Notes: generated from the sequence alone by a model not told the origin. A DNA stretch of 64,000 bases from Turritopsis dohrnii (GCA_027922465.2 BQMF02000199.1:558001-622000); one strand, 5' to 3'; shown: positions 39,976-52,100, counted from the stretch's first letter. Translations and numbers: made by a program.

Positions 39976-42399
39976 CCCTTTGGCTACAAAGGAGGAAATG
40001 AAAAATAATGCAAAAATTTGATATACTATCAAAAAACTATAAAAACTTTTTCTTCGTTGATTTTAAAGCCCAGACGTGATACATTTTTGAAAAGCTTATA
40101 CATAACAGATTTCAAAATTTCTCGAGATTAAACAGATTTCTAGAGCTTCCCATTTCACTTTTTTTCCTCAAATATAAAAAAAGTTGTAAAGAATGTTTGT
40201 CCTTGTTATTGACCTTTTGAAAAGCAAGGAAAAACTAATTTTACATAATACCAGTAAAAATATATGCAAATACAGATAAAACAGCAAAAGTCCCTGGAAT
40301 GTTCAAGCTATTCTGCGGTATGAAATCGTTTGAAACAGTCTTTACAAATAAACTTTTCACAAGTTGCACAATAGTTACTTGTTTTCTTTCGAGATTGCTT
40401 ACCATCTTTGTCTTTTTTATAACCACAGCTATAACAGACTTTTCTTTGGGGGTGCATGAATTGTGGGTAATGCTTTCCGCATACGTACTGAGGAGCTGAT
40501 CACAATGATCTACACCACCCATATGTTTGTTATACTCATTGATCATTACTGGTTTATCAAATGACTCTTCATCTCCTCTTCTTTTTACCTGGACATTACC
40601 AGTATCATGTATAGTTGACAAAGCAAACACGTCCCTCTTGTCATACCAATGAACAGCAAGCATGTTTTCCAGTTTCAAATATTTGTTCTCTCCCCGGTTG
40701 AGCTTTGCTTGGCGAAAATCTACAGGGAACTTTCCACGATCTTGCCTGACTGTTCCACAAGCATATATTGATTTTTTCTCAAGGTCTTGCAATAGCTTGG
40801 GACTGGTATAAAAGTTCTCAATATATAGGTGGTGATTCTTGTTGGTATAATTTTCCATGAGATCATCAACAACACGGTAAGCAAGGACCTGCTCCTGACC
40901 TTTCTCGGCTTTGCCTTTGTACACTTGAAATGATAAGCAATACCCACTGTCTGATTCACAAAGGGCCCAAAGTTTGATACCAAATTTCTTTGGTTTTTTG
41001 GGCATATATTGCAAAAATGACACCCGAGATTTCATTCCAATCATTTGCTCATCGATTGCTAATTCTCTTTTTGGAGTGTACGCATTTTTGAAAGACACAT
41101 TTAGCAATTTATCTATACCGCCAAGCTTGTAAAGTTTGTATTGTGGGTCAGCCCTTTCAGGAGCCTTTTCATTGTCAGCCAGATGGAGGTAACGAAGGAT
41201 TTCGAAAAAGCGATCCCTTGTAAATATCTTCCCAAACCAAGGGGCCTGCATGATAATAATCTGACAACTCCGGCAATCGTACAATTCCCATGGCAATATT
41301 TACACCGATAAAGGCTAAAATCTCATCATCTGTGACGTTCTTCCATTTTGCATCATTACTTTTTGTTTGAACATGGTACCGATTAGTTTCTTCAACAATT
41401 TTCTGAATAATAGTTTGTGTCAGCAATTGTTTGAAAATATCAACCCGCTTTTCTAAATTCAGGACAGATCTACTTGGTCCTGGTACTTCACAATAATTAG
41501 TGTTATTGTTTGGGTTATGAAACTCTGTTTGAAGATTTTCCCAGAGCAAGACATTGGCTTTTTTCCCCCCAGGATTGGCTGCTAAAACTGCTTCATGACC
41601 ACGTCCTCGTCTTTGCCCCTGTCCGCGTCGATCTCCACGGTGAGCACCACCACGGGCACGTCGAGCACCACTGGCACGGCTACCACTACTGCCTCTTCTG
41701 GTGCTAATACCAGCATCTTTGGAAGGGCCTACAGAATCATCAGCACCCACTGGGGTGTTATCAGAATGAGCAGACCCAGATTCTCTCTGTTTCTCGTCAT
41801 CACATTCTACTCCAAAAAGAACAGCCTATAAAAGGAAAACACTTATATCTATATATATGTGCCCTTTGAACAAGGATTGTTGCAATGAAGTCATATGGAT
41901 ATTTGGAGCACTTATGTCGAAGTACTTGTCAACAAAAAAAGAGAATGTCTGTAATTGATGTAGCTATCTAGCTAGAGGTATATAAAAAAACAAAACAACA
42001 AACCTCTTCGTCTGGAACAGCAAATGTAATGTCAGTAGCATCAGGAAAATCTCTACTGAAACCCTCCCTATCACTCTCTGAAGAACTTTCATCACTTTCA
42101 GAGAATTCTGATTCAATTTCCAAGTATTCTTCATCATCTGAAGCGGTTACAAAGTCAATAGCATCTTGCAATGTTAGACGGTCCGCCATTTTGAGAACAC
42201 AAGCTTGTTGGTAAATTTTTTTTTAAATTTGTGCTGTTGTTACAATATAAAGAACTAATCAAATGGCTTTATTTCGATTTATTGCTATCTTAGGACTGTA
42301 CATTGAAAATTTGACGTCCGTAAGTAGAAAAATGGCTAAATTACATCCATTTAAAGTTGGGGGGGGGGGGCGTTAACGACCCCCTTCGTAGCCAAAGGG
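39976..42399 (-). mobile_element. piggyBac-type transposon, decayed
   Basis: 2,424 bp between TTAA sites (39972-39975 and 42400-42403), with terminal inverted repeat CCCTTTGGCTAC / GTAGCCAAAGGG. piggyBac elements always insert at TTAA. It carries one transposase gene on the minus strand, now broken. The terminal CCCTTTGGC is shared with the second piggyBac at 56596, so they belong to related families. Confidence 0.9.
40308..42189 (-). pseudogene. piggyBac transposase (first copy)
   Basis: Exon 1 (42189 to about 42004) is an acidic N-terminus (MADRLTLQDAIDF...); after an intron of about 175 bp, exon 2 starts near 41826 with an RG-rich segment. The DDE domain begins around 41440, with a frameshift near 41240, and shows AIDEQMIGMKSRVSFLQYMP (first aspartate), YIENFYTS, where glutamate replaces the second catalytic aspartate, and MGGVDHCDQ (third). 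About 100 residues are then deleted. In another frame the C-terminal zinc-binding region CYSCGYKK...CATCEKFICKDCF ends at 40308. The D-to-E change, deletion and frameshifts make it inactive. Confidence 0.88.
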
Positions 42400-42832
42400 T
42401 TAAAGGGAATGAACGGTCAAAATATAAAGTACTTAAATATTTCGTTTCTGAGAAGTATTGATTAAAAGATTTTATATTTTTAAATTATTTTAAAAAAAAA
42501 TTCCATTAACATACAGAAAAACGTTTCTGAACTTTTTTATTTTCTTCCATGCGGCATGCTCAAGTTCGCCTTTTTTTTTCAATTAGATTTTTTTCAAAAC
42601 ACGATCTTTGAGTCACGTGTACTTGTGAGGTTACGATTTGGCTAATGAAATGTAAACACACTTGCAAGACAGTGCGCAGACTAGAATTTCTTGAGAAAAA
42701 ATAATTTCATGACTAAAATCATAGTCAGTATGAACCCCGGTTAATATAAATAAAGAAGTAATTAAAATATGCAGCAAAATGAAAGTGAGAAAGGAGAAAA
42801 AAGAGTGTGTAATGATTTAACCGTTTAACAAA

Positions 42833-45800
42833 ATGTCTTGGTGTGCAGTTGTAGGCTGTCATAATAATGGAAAACGAGACAAATCAAAAACATTTTTGTT
42901 CTGCCATCGGATCGAAAACTTCGCGACCAATGGATTCGAGCAATAAATCGGACCGAGCTTCCTAAGCGCGTATTTGTGTGTTCTGATCATTTCGATGAGA
43001 AATGTTTTGACTTGAGTTGGGCAATGAAGGCTTGACTTAGTGAGGTAAAAGTGAAACGGAAGTCGCTGCCTGGATCAATTCTTTCCATATTTCCAACAAA
43101 GACGAAAGCAACGGAACGGACACTGTCTGTAAAAAGGAAAGCTGCGTCATTAAATAGAGAAGTAACTCATATTATTTTATTGCTACGGGTGAGAGTATGT
43201 AGTATGTAAAATCACATGGCATTGTACTTTGTAGCTTGTTTCAAATGCTGTCAGTAATTACGATGAAATAAGCAAACCATCTACGTCACGTGACACTGAC
43301 GATATCGATGGAAGATTACGTCCCATAAGTCAGTACAAAAGATTTCGGGACTCAATTTGATGAACCTATTAAAGTCATTCGCAGAGCTAACGTGCACGTA
43401 CAAACTAAAAGAAATAACAAACATGTTTTGTCTCAGACAAAAACAAAGAAAGCAAAAAGTAGATCCAGTCAAACAAGTTTTGGTAACATTCGAGGTGACA
43501 TAACTGAATTGTATTGATATCATTTTTATTCCTTGATAATTAAATTAATAATTTCTTCTAGATTGGAAATACTTTTTCCATCATGGAGCGAACAACATTT
43601 GCATCTGACGAAGATGATTACAGCGAAAATAGTGATATTGATGAAGGCGAAGGGTGTGGTGATGGGGATCAAAGTGATAGTCAAATCTGTGTCTTTTCCT
43701 ATCTGTTCCAGATAGAACATTCTTCGTTTACGAACAACAATTAAAACAATTGATGAGATATTGTATGAATTGTGGTGAACTTCTTGATCATTCCTTGACA
43801 GAAATAGAAGGGACAGGGACTCAAGTTACATTCAAATTTCGCAGTTTTGCAGGTAAAATTACATTATTCACTTACTTGGCTTTTGTAACAAAACTCACAA
43901 AAATTTTAACATATTAATGTCGACTTCTTATTAAAGGTTGCAACTTTACATGGTCATCTCAGCCTACACTTGGTAGCTGTAAAGGGGCTGGGAATGTTTC
44001 TTTGGTAGCAGGTGCTGAAATATGCGGAATTAATTTTCTTAAATTGCAACTATTGAAATTAAAATTCATATCAAAAACAAAATTTTATGTAAATCGCTCC
44101 AAATTTGTTTTTCCTGCTGTTAACGAAATTTGGAATAAGCACAAGTGTAATTTGATATCAGAAACACGTGTTAATGGAAGAAGGTTCAATCTTGCTCTTG
44201 ATGGTCAGTGTGACAGTCCTGGACACTGTGCTACGTATTCCACAGTTTCGGCGATGGATAGCCAAACAAATAAGGCAAGTATGTAAGAATATATGCATCC
44301 ATGTCGTAATCTTAGATACTAGACTTCAAAATCGTTCATGTAAAAGAAGTGACCAGTTCGCAACCAATGGAGAAGGAAAGCTTCATTCGATGTTTGGGAG
44401 ACATACAAACAACTAACAATCTGCCTGTTAAAGTGGTGGCTACTGATCGGCATGTCTCCATAAAAAAGGTGATGAGAACGGATGAATGCTGTAAACATAT
44501 CATTCATCAATTCCATCCATGGCATATTGGTAAAGGGATATTAAAAAAGCTTGTTCAGGCATCCAAGCGAAAAGGTAGTTTATTGAGTCACTAGTATCCC
44601 GGGTGAAAACTTTTTACCGAACTTAACTTCGAAAAGGATGGGTCAAAATCGCCTTTCCCGTGAACAATCCCCATGATGAAAATTTCAATTAAGGAATTGG
44701 AAACCGAAAATGTAACCATGTTGTAGAGCTTGAAAAACTGATCAAAAAATGTATGGAATCGTTTTGCTACGACCAACCGTTAGAGAGATATCACTGATCA
44801 TAGATTTCGACGACGTCATATCCACAGTACCAAATCAAATTAAGGCCCAAATGATGCGTCACCCCATCACCCGTATCGCTGACCCCAAAAAACGTCAGTT
44901 ATCCCTATTGGTTCTCGAGATATTTACCCAAAAACGTCGCGTTCCATTGGGGATGCAATGCAATGATTCCCCGTGATCTTTAAAAAACTGACGTCAAATG
45001 ATGCCACGTGCTTTTGGAATGATCGTGAAAAAAGTGTCTCTCGCCTCTACATGGTTTTACGCGCACATAAGAGGACGATGACCGTAAATGAAAACTAAAT
45101 ATATCACTCTCTAAAATAAAAGTGGGATGCACAACGCGGATTATTATCATAAGATTAAACCACATTGTGGCTTATATTATATTAAATTCTATTGAAAAAA
45201 ACTATTGATATTTTAGAACTGAAGATACTGGGGAATTGGGCATCATCCATCGTTAATCACATTTATTGGAGCATTGACACCTGCGATGGAAATGGGAAAG
45301 AGTTGGTAGAAAGATTTCTAAGTATCCAACACCATGTTGTAAACAGGCACACCTTTATTCACAACACATATTACAAGCAGTGTGGACATGACAAACTACC
45401 CGAAGAAGATAAACGCGTGATGAATTGGATGAAAATTGGATCACTTGCACATAAAAAGCTTATCTCTATCATCTCCAAAAAAGGATTGATCAAAGACATG
45501 GAATTCATGACGAAACAGGTATCTACATTGGATTATGACAATGCTAATTGTAGCCCTTAATTGTTGGTTTAATATTATTTAAATCCTCCCCCTGGTTTAC
45601 GCAACATATCTTGAAGTTTTTCATGCGGTAAAGATTCGATACCTCCCCAAATATATATTTTACAATATGGATAAGATGGTAGCAGGAACGCAACTCACAG
45701 CACTTGATCATAACAACAACGTCGAAAGAACGCAGGTACGTTGTCGTGAAAATCAAAATTAAAAGATTTAATGACAACTTTGTTAATGTAAATATTTATT

Positions 45801-46094
45801 ATACCTTGCTATAATATTTCTGATTCAGCAAATGAAGAAGGTGATGACATTCCGCTTTACACTATTGCATACAAAAAACCGTCAAAAAAATTTGTTGCAA
45901 AGTCTGTAAAAGTAGATAAAATCTACGACTTTCAAGACGAAATTTTAGAGATTGCTATGGAAAGAGCTGATGAGAGTAGAATTTCCGGTGGAAACAAGTT
46001 TTTGCAGCTGAAATTAGCACCTAAAGAGCGACTACCATGTGAAGAAATCATTGAAAATTCAGAAAAATACAAAAGGCTGAAGCTTCAAAACTGA
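42833..46094 (+). pseudogene. Kolobok transposase with THAP domain, multi-exon
   Basis: The first exon starts MSWCAVVGCHNNGK and shows a THAP domain (C-x4-C, then CSDHF as C-x2-H), with one frameshift near 42903 and a stop near 43033. Later exons are joined by plausible introns: 43255-43491 basic; 43559-43852 acidic, with MNCGELL; 43937-44274 with LALDGQCDSPGHCA (first catalytic aspartate region); 44316-44573 with VVATDRHVSIKK (second) and HQFHPWHIGKG; 45218 to about 45517 with WSIDTCDGNG; then a YLPKYIF segment near 45640-45733 and a last exon at about 45829-46094. One intron (44275-44315) seems very short, with a GC-AG border. Exon edges are my estimates. Damage is slight but probably inactivating. 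Confidence 0.75.
44591..45154 (-). mobile_element. Helitron inside a Kolobok intron
   Basis: 564 bp on the minus strand: 5' TC at 45154 (TCTTATGATAATAATCC, preceded by A), and 3' CTAG at 44594-44591 (followed by T) just after a hairpin-forming GGTAAAAAGTTTTCACC stretch. Its 5' end matches that at 1144 and its middle matches 27960-28070. It lies wholly within the transposase intron 44574-45217, so it does not break the coding sequence. Confidence 0.8.
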
Positions 46095-46097
46095 TCT

Positions 46098-47417
46098 TTA
46101 TCCTTCCCAACAGGCATCAACTTCAGTAACATTACCTTCTCTCACAAAGCCTCTGTACACGCCATTTTCTTCGGGAAATTCGTCCTTTATGGCTTTGATG
46201 ACACAGGACGGGATAATTCTTCTTACGCCCTTGCCAATTCTTGAATGAATGAACCAAGTTAATTGGCGGTAAGCTGCATATCGGTAGGACCTAAGAAAAT
46301 CAAAATCGTTTTTTCATTAATGGTTTTATTGTCGCGCCACCCTAAAATCCATAATACACATTTTTTTTAACCTATTGGAAACTTGGTCCCTTTTCGGTAT
46401 TCCTCTACTTTGCCGATCATGAAGAGCCACAAGAGCAGTCCACAAAGTATTTTTCAGTAGTACCACAGCTCTAAAATCTTCATGATTCCTAATGCAGGTC
46501 GAATCTACGATAAAATTTTATTTGATTGCTACGGTATTATATTTTTTAATTGTGTTCTATTTATGTTGCTTAAGGTGTAAGTACAGGAAAAAACGTGTTT
46601 TTGTTTTTTAATTAATTCCTTTGACAGGAATATGTTTATATCAAGTATGATACATTTTTGGAAAGCTTATTTACATCTCCAAAAGCCCATGTTAAAAATT
46701 TTAAGGTAAACTAACAATGTAAGATTTCTTTTCAAATTAAAAAGATAAAAAAAACCGTTTTTAGATCTACCCTTCAGCTTTTCAGTAAGCCAAGTCTGAC
46801 TGTCAGAGCTTTGTTAGTTTTGTAAATGAAGCATCAAACGTTAGTGGCTCTGACACGAAAAGTGAACACTGAAAAAAAACAGCTTTAACGATTTTTCTTT
46901 ATTGCGTGAACTAATTATTTATTTATAAAACGGAATTTTGAAACAAAAGGATCAATACGCAACATGATCAATATGTTTTAATTTTTCATGGTCTTTATTG
47001 TACACAAATTAGCCCCTAATACAACGGTTTTGGAAAATAAACGAACTTCCCATCCACTTCCTGAAAAAATAGTTTCACCATTGGAAAATTCAGAGTTCCT
47101 TTCATCCTGATGTGCAAAAAAACTTTTTTTCAAAAAAGTCAATGATTTTTCCTTTACCCACACCTTAACTTACCTCCAAGTTTGAAACATTTAATTTTGT
47201 CAACTTCATGGCAACAAAGACACTCAGCTGCACTCGCCATAGTAACGCAGTTACCGCAACAACACCAATCAGTTACCTGTGCTTCCACCCTACTGACATT
47301 TTCGTCCGTTGTATCATCTTCGCTGCTACTTGAACAGCTATGGTAATCTAACTCGTCTTCATTTTCAGACAAAACTGGTTCATATTGAAAACCCACTACT
47401 TTTCTATTATTATTCAT
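46098..47417 (-). CDS. P2X7 intracellular (ballast) domain-like protein encoded in a Kolobok
   Basis: Three exons on the minus strand, 47417-47174, 46504-46372 and 46290-46098, with consensus GT...AG borders. Both junctions keep the reading phase (G|AT and AG|G) and give 189 codons without a stop. Exon 1 has an acidic start, then DWCCCGNC and CLCCHEVDK; exon 2 has CIRNHEDFRAV and TLWTALVALHD; exon 3 has YRYAAYRQLTWFIHSRIGKG, RRIIPSCVIKAI and EFPEENGVYRGF. The order and spacing of cysteines, NHEDF, AYRQ and IPSC-I-x-FP match the zinc-binding C-terminal ballast domain of the P2X7 receptor and its stand-alone invertebrate relatives. There is no channel part. The stop lies 3 bp from the transposase stop. 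Its role in the transposon is unknown. Confidence 0.82.
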
Positions 47418-48449
47418 ATCGAAATGTTACTCATCCATTGATCAATTAATTTTTCAGGTTGTGTTATAGAGTAACTTGTGTATGATTATTTTGAAATTAT
47501 CGCGATTAAATTACGTAAAAGAGAAAAAATAATTGTTCTTCTTTAATAAAACCCTATTATTTTCGCAAAATATACGTAAATGTCCAGGGGTTGAGAGATT
47601 TTTAAATCACGAGTTAAGTTTTTACTACGCGCTGGTCTTGTGAATCCAAATTCTTACGTCATCTGCATATTTAGCATATTTAAACACTGTTCAATTTCTC
47701 AATCGCATGTTTTTAGAATTCAAAAACTCGAGAAGAAACATGGCGAAGGTTGAATTAAAAATAAACATATTCAAGATACAGTCAAAAACATTAAATGAAT
47801 ATTATTTTATGGCATGAGTTTTTAAGTAGAAGATGATTAAAGTAAAAGTTTACACCACTATTTTTAGACCGTACATTCCCTTTAAAAAGTTCACACGGAG
47901 GAGAGAAAAAAGGCATGTGCTAAATGAATAAATAGAATAAAAAACGTTCGAACAGAATGCTTAACAATTAAAAGAAGAAATTAATTTATTAAAAGAAAAG
48001 CAAAAATAAAAAAACATTTTCTTTTGATACTCTTTTCTTACCTATCGGTTTATAAACATTTTGATTGCTCAAAAAAAAATCCACCCATCTCAGAAAGTCA
48101 GGCGAGAGTTAGTGGCAAACCAAACATATGCTGCCACGTTCTGTCACTGCTGTTTTTTGTCCAAAATGTTTAATCAGTTAGGTTCTTTGTATTCAGTTGA
48201 TGTACTGTTTTCAAAGCCAAGTCAACCTGGAATATAAAACTAACAATAATGATAAAAACAAAACGTTATTCCTATTAATTCATCAGCCAAAAAAGTCACG
48301 TTCAATTGGCGTTGTAATGTATTTGCTTCGAACTCACGTCGCACACAAAAAAAGAAATAATTTCGCTCGCAACTTAATCTACCATTTTGCGTGACAGACA
48401 AACAAATGAACAAACAAACAGACGGAGAATGGGCTATTAATATATAGAT

Positions 48450-48904
48450 TTGAACGCTAGAGAAAATTACCAATATGTCATTTAGAATTTATTTTCTAAA
48501 CTTAAGAGATTTGAAATAGACTGCGCCCTCTTGAGAATCATGTGTATTTTTATGAGCTCTGTGTGTACAATGGTAACCATATTTACTGATAAAAAATAAT
48601 AATGGCCACCTCTGCATGAAATATCAACAGGTCGAAAATTTATGAAAATGAATTGAGGAATGAAAATGCTTTTAGAAAGTTTATTATCATAAAATAAGTC
48701 ATATAAATAAAGTTTTTGTACGTCAATCACAGTGGAGGAGGACACTTTTTACTGAGTATTGAAATATAGGCTATTATGATTTTCACGGTCCATTATTCTT
48801 CAAGTGTTGCTGCTTAATTGGTCTCTATTTGCTTAATTGCTCTCTATTGGATTGCTCTGTTTCATAAAACATTTTATTCAGTTATGCGTGGTGGACTTGG
48901 CAAG
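48450..48904. other. No recognised feature
   Basis: AT-rich DNA between the Helitron 5' end and the next repeat; no coding frame on either strand. Confidence 0.4.
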
Positions 48905-49420
48905 AACACATGTCTATTTTGGTGACAAGAATGTTTGTATACATACAATACATTAAATTTTAGCATCATCTCATTGGACTTTTATGTCTTGTTATGTTAT
49001 GTGTTGTGTGTGGTAATAAAAACAGTTAAGTGGATCAAAATACAACATCAAGTTGCATAAACATTGCTTAAAGATAGCAGTGAAAGGAATGGAGAAGAAA
49101 TAACAGTTTTTTCTTTTTCCTCCATCTTCTCTGAAGTCTCCTCAGATACACAGTTTGTGAGCATAGATGCACAACGTTCAGAAGCTTTGATCTGAATTTA
49201 AATTTTCAAAAGTATTAACCATGTTCAACTTACAATGTTATCGTAAAGGAAAGGAGGTATATTCCCAGTTTCCTAATTTGAATTTCATAAACAAACCTCA
49301 GAGCATTCAGAGCAGCATTTCCGGGGGAAAATGTCTACTTGACTCTGAATGCAACCACTTTGGCCTGCCCGCTACCGTATAGATCGACAATTTTTCCCTA
49401 AAGCTATACACTGAACACTT
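48905..49420 (-). repeat. Partial inverted copy of the 19490-20480 repeat
   Basis: The minus strand follows about 19500-19985 of the dispersed repeat, including the GTATAG...AATTGTCGATCT block, the TCAGATCAAAGCTTCTGA block and the GATCCACTTAACTG / AAGACATAAAAGTCCAATGA block. No coding content. From 49421 to 49740 nothing else is recognised. Confidence 0.65.
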
Positions 49421-49739
49421 TTGGACATGATAAAATATAAACTTAAGAAAAATCCACCCAATAACGCTTCTTTTTTGTAGGACAGTTTCATTGCACAGTA
49501 ATAAATGATGAACTTCTTAAATACATAATCCATTCTTCTCTTAACTAACCCTCTCAACACAATTTAACACACCACGTGCTTCATTTCTATTCAGATGACA
49601 ATACAAACATATAAAAACCTAATCATACTCTGACGAAATCAAAAGAAAAACAAAACAAACTAAAAGAAACTTTGAAAACATATTTACCTTGAAAATAATA
49701 ATTACAAACACAAACAGAATTAGTATAGCTAATGAATTT

Positions 49740-50150
49740 TTAACATATGAAATGTGGAGCCATTTTTTATTTCCAGTTCAAAGCTCCTCTCTGGAAAATT
49801 CAAAACACAACAGAAAACATCCCTCTTATCCTTAATTTATCCACTAATACTAACTGTGTTTAACTAAATAGATATATAAAATAACTTTACCTTTAAATAC
49901 CAAATCACATCATCATGATGATAAACAATATTGATCATCTGTAAGCCATTATCAAACACTTCTAAACTCTTTACTTTCTATATATACTTCATACCTGTAA
50001 ACAAATTAATACACTCGATTTAAGGGAAAAAATAAGAGGGATTTGACCGTTTAGAGAAAACTAAATATATCACACAATAAATAAAAAGTGTGACACACAA
50101 TCGTGGACTATTGTGTATATATATACATAATATATATATACATATGAACA
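49740..50150 (-). repeat. Helitron-like fragment and inverted repeat partner
   Basis: The right end (50045-50115) resembles the Helitron 5' ends at 1140 and 45150 (ACTAAATATATCAC, then GTGTGACACACAATCGTGGA). The part at about 49905-49990 has an inverted partner at about 55085-55180 (AAAGTAAAGAGTT...AAGTGTTTGA...ATGGCT). A TA-rich simple repeat follows. Borders are not clear. Confidence 0.45.
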
Positions 50151-50277
50151 GTTAAAAACACATGTCTTCACGAATTTTCGATATCTTACATATCTTTATC
50201 AAGTATATATTTCAAGTAATTTCGATGAATTAGAAGAAGGAGAAAAAAAGGATGTAAGACAATCGATTAAACTGAAA

Positions 50278-51023
50278 AAAGTTTGATAGCTAGAGGAAAG
50301 AATAGGATAATGGAGAAAACAAAGGAAATAAGACAGTCATTCTCGAAAGCAATCATGTCAGGAACTCGGTCTGGAAGTGGAAAAGTAGTTTACGAATTCT
50401 ATGACCATTTAATCACCATTTGGGGTGGTTCTGCAAATACCGAGCCTTTAACCTATGGAATATCAACAAGCAATATTAGCTGTGATGAAGAGGATAGCGA
50501 AGAAAGTTTGCACTCAACCTTTATAAGTACAACTGTTTGTGATGGCCTTGATGACGATGAAAATCTTGGAAAGGAAAATGTTGATTGTGAGAACCAACCC
50601 CATGGATCAAAGCGTAAACATTCGTCAGTACCGAAATTAATAGACAACAAAAGGAAATTTTTGGAAAGGAATCTTTCTGCTGTGCAAAGGGATAACATCT
50701 TGATTAACGAAATCAAGGAAGATACTGAGTTTCAAAGAGATATGCTACGAGTAATGTAAGAATCGCATGAAACTTTTTCTGATTCAGTGAAACAAATTAG
50801 TCAATCCATGTCAGATTTGACTAAAGGTCTTGGAACATTTATGGAATTGCTTTCTCGTTCTCTCTGCCAACTAAATCAACAGCAAATAGCTCTGCAAAAC
50901 TTATTTTACCATAACCATGCCAGCACTCCCAGTTGTCCTTACAATAACTTTCACAATCATCCATTCAGTCACCCTACCAATGATAGTGGAAATTTTTATG
51001 CAAACTTGCTGAATGACAATTAG
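50278..51023 (+). pseudogene. Myb-like partner gene of a Harbinger transposon (C-terminal part)
   Basis: Harbinger transposons carry a Myb/SANT-like DNA-binding protein that works with the transposase. The frame opens inside such a protein (EIRQSFSKAI, GTRSGSGKVVYEFYDHL and IWGGSANTEPL), continues through an acidic and serine-rich region, a basic KRKH segment and a helical tail with QISQSMSDLTKGL. One stop at 50757 interrupts it. The N-terminal half with the trihelix-like domain is missing here, but its like is on the other strand at 52144-52505. Confidence 0.65.
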
Positions 51024-51126
51024 GACAAGGAATGAACAAATCAAAACACATTTATATAGCTTTGAACTGTTTATTTGTAGTTTTATGAGCAAGCAAAACT
51101 GAAAACTAAAGATATATATATATATA

Positions 51127-52100
51127 CTAGTAACCCGAGTAAAAATTTTTTACAGGTTTTAATCGATGTGAGCTGAACAGAGAGAAAGGCTTAGTATAGT
51201 GAATTTTAGTAAGATAAAGTTCTTCAATTGTTTTGAATGTAGAATGTTTAGAATGTAGTTTTGAACAGCGTGTAAAACACAGGTTTTAATTCATCAAAAA
51301 AAACAAAAAAAAACGCTGTGCGTCCACTTTTTTCACTTTCTACATATGTATAAATTGAAGATGCAATGCAATGGTTCCCCATGATTAAAAATATCTAACG
51401 TCAAAACAGAAAAAAACACTCTTCACTCCTTTAATTTTAAAAATCTCTAGGTATTCTGGCTAAAGTATATTTAGTTCAACACTGGAGTTATGAACAGAAA
51501 AACTTTTTAATCAGAAGATCTGAAACACATCAAAATATTCATAATAAATCTTTCACGATACGATATATGCAGTAGTAAAAATAAATTGTGTGTACAGGTA
51601 AACAACAAAAAGATTAAAATCGCTGTAACTGTTCATGGAATCCACACCCCAATGTAAATAAAAGCCAAACGCGAAAGTCGTAAAAGTGTCAAAATGTGAA
51701 TTAAAAACAATTGCGATTTTCTTTATGAACCCAGACCGTCGTGATTAAAAACCATGATATTAATTTCTTCAATCGCGTATTATTTGAAAAGTAATGGCGC
51801 AGAAACCCTATTAATACTATAAGAAAAAACAAAACAAACAAACAAAAAAGTTCTAAAGCGTACTTACCCTAAAAACATTAATAAATCTTCGCGCAATACT
51901 TTCGTTGTTGTCCCGCGAATAATCAAAACATTTGAAACGATTAAATACAATGCAATGTTTTCCCCTATACTAATCGTAGAAAAATATTAACCGCCGTGGT
52001 CTGACACTCCATTATGAATAAGTGACCGCAAAAACGACCCGAAATTTTAGAGAGTGAAAGCGTGAAAAAAGCGGATGCACACTCGTGATTAGTATATAGA
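51127..52100 (-). mobile_element. Helitron between the two Myb-like fragments
   Basis: 974 bp on the minus strand, 5' TC at 52100 (TCTATATACTAATCACGAG, preceded by A), 3' CTAG at 51130-51127 (followed by T). Before the 3' end is a near-perfect hairpin, GTAAAAAATTTTTAC. No coding capacity. Part of its body (51430-51600) has an inverted partner at 55270-55440. Confidence 0.8.

Larger units (their letters stand above)
42404..47881 (+). mobile_element. Kolobok-type transposon with a passenger gene
   Basis: 5,478 bp, bounded by TTAA on both sides (42400-42403, shared with the piggyBac, and 47882-47885). The terminal inverted repeat starts AGGGAATGAACGGTC on the left and AGGGAATGTACGGTC on the right. 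TTAA targets, an RRG start and a THAP-domain transposase are hallmarks of the Kolobok superfamily. It holds two convergent genes: the transposase (42833-46094, plus) and a cysteine-rich P2X7-ballast-like gene (46098-47417, minus). A Helitron lies inside one transposase intron. About 470 bp of AT-rich sequence separate the passenger gene from the right end. Confidence 0.85.
39704..48448 (-). mobile_element. Helitron carrying two nested TTAA transposons
   Basis: A non-autonomous Helitron on the minus strand. Its 5' TC is at 48448 (TCTATATATTAATAG, preceded by A), and its 3' CTAG at 39707-39704 (followed by T), just after a small GCC-rich hairpin region. Without its insertions it is about 835 bp. 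Its body is closely related to the Helitrons ending at 56302 and starting at 60635. A piggyBac (39976-42399) and a Kolobok (42404-47881) sit at one TTAA of the Helitron, and both sister copies show that TTAA unoccupied (near 55714 and 60049). Confidence 0.8.

Noticed and set aside
50100..50150. TATA-rich tract as a promoter
   Set aside because: It is a TA simple repeat next to a Helitron fragment, with no start or transcript-like structure downstream.
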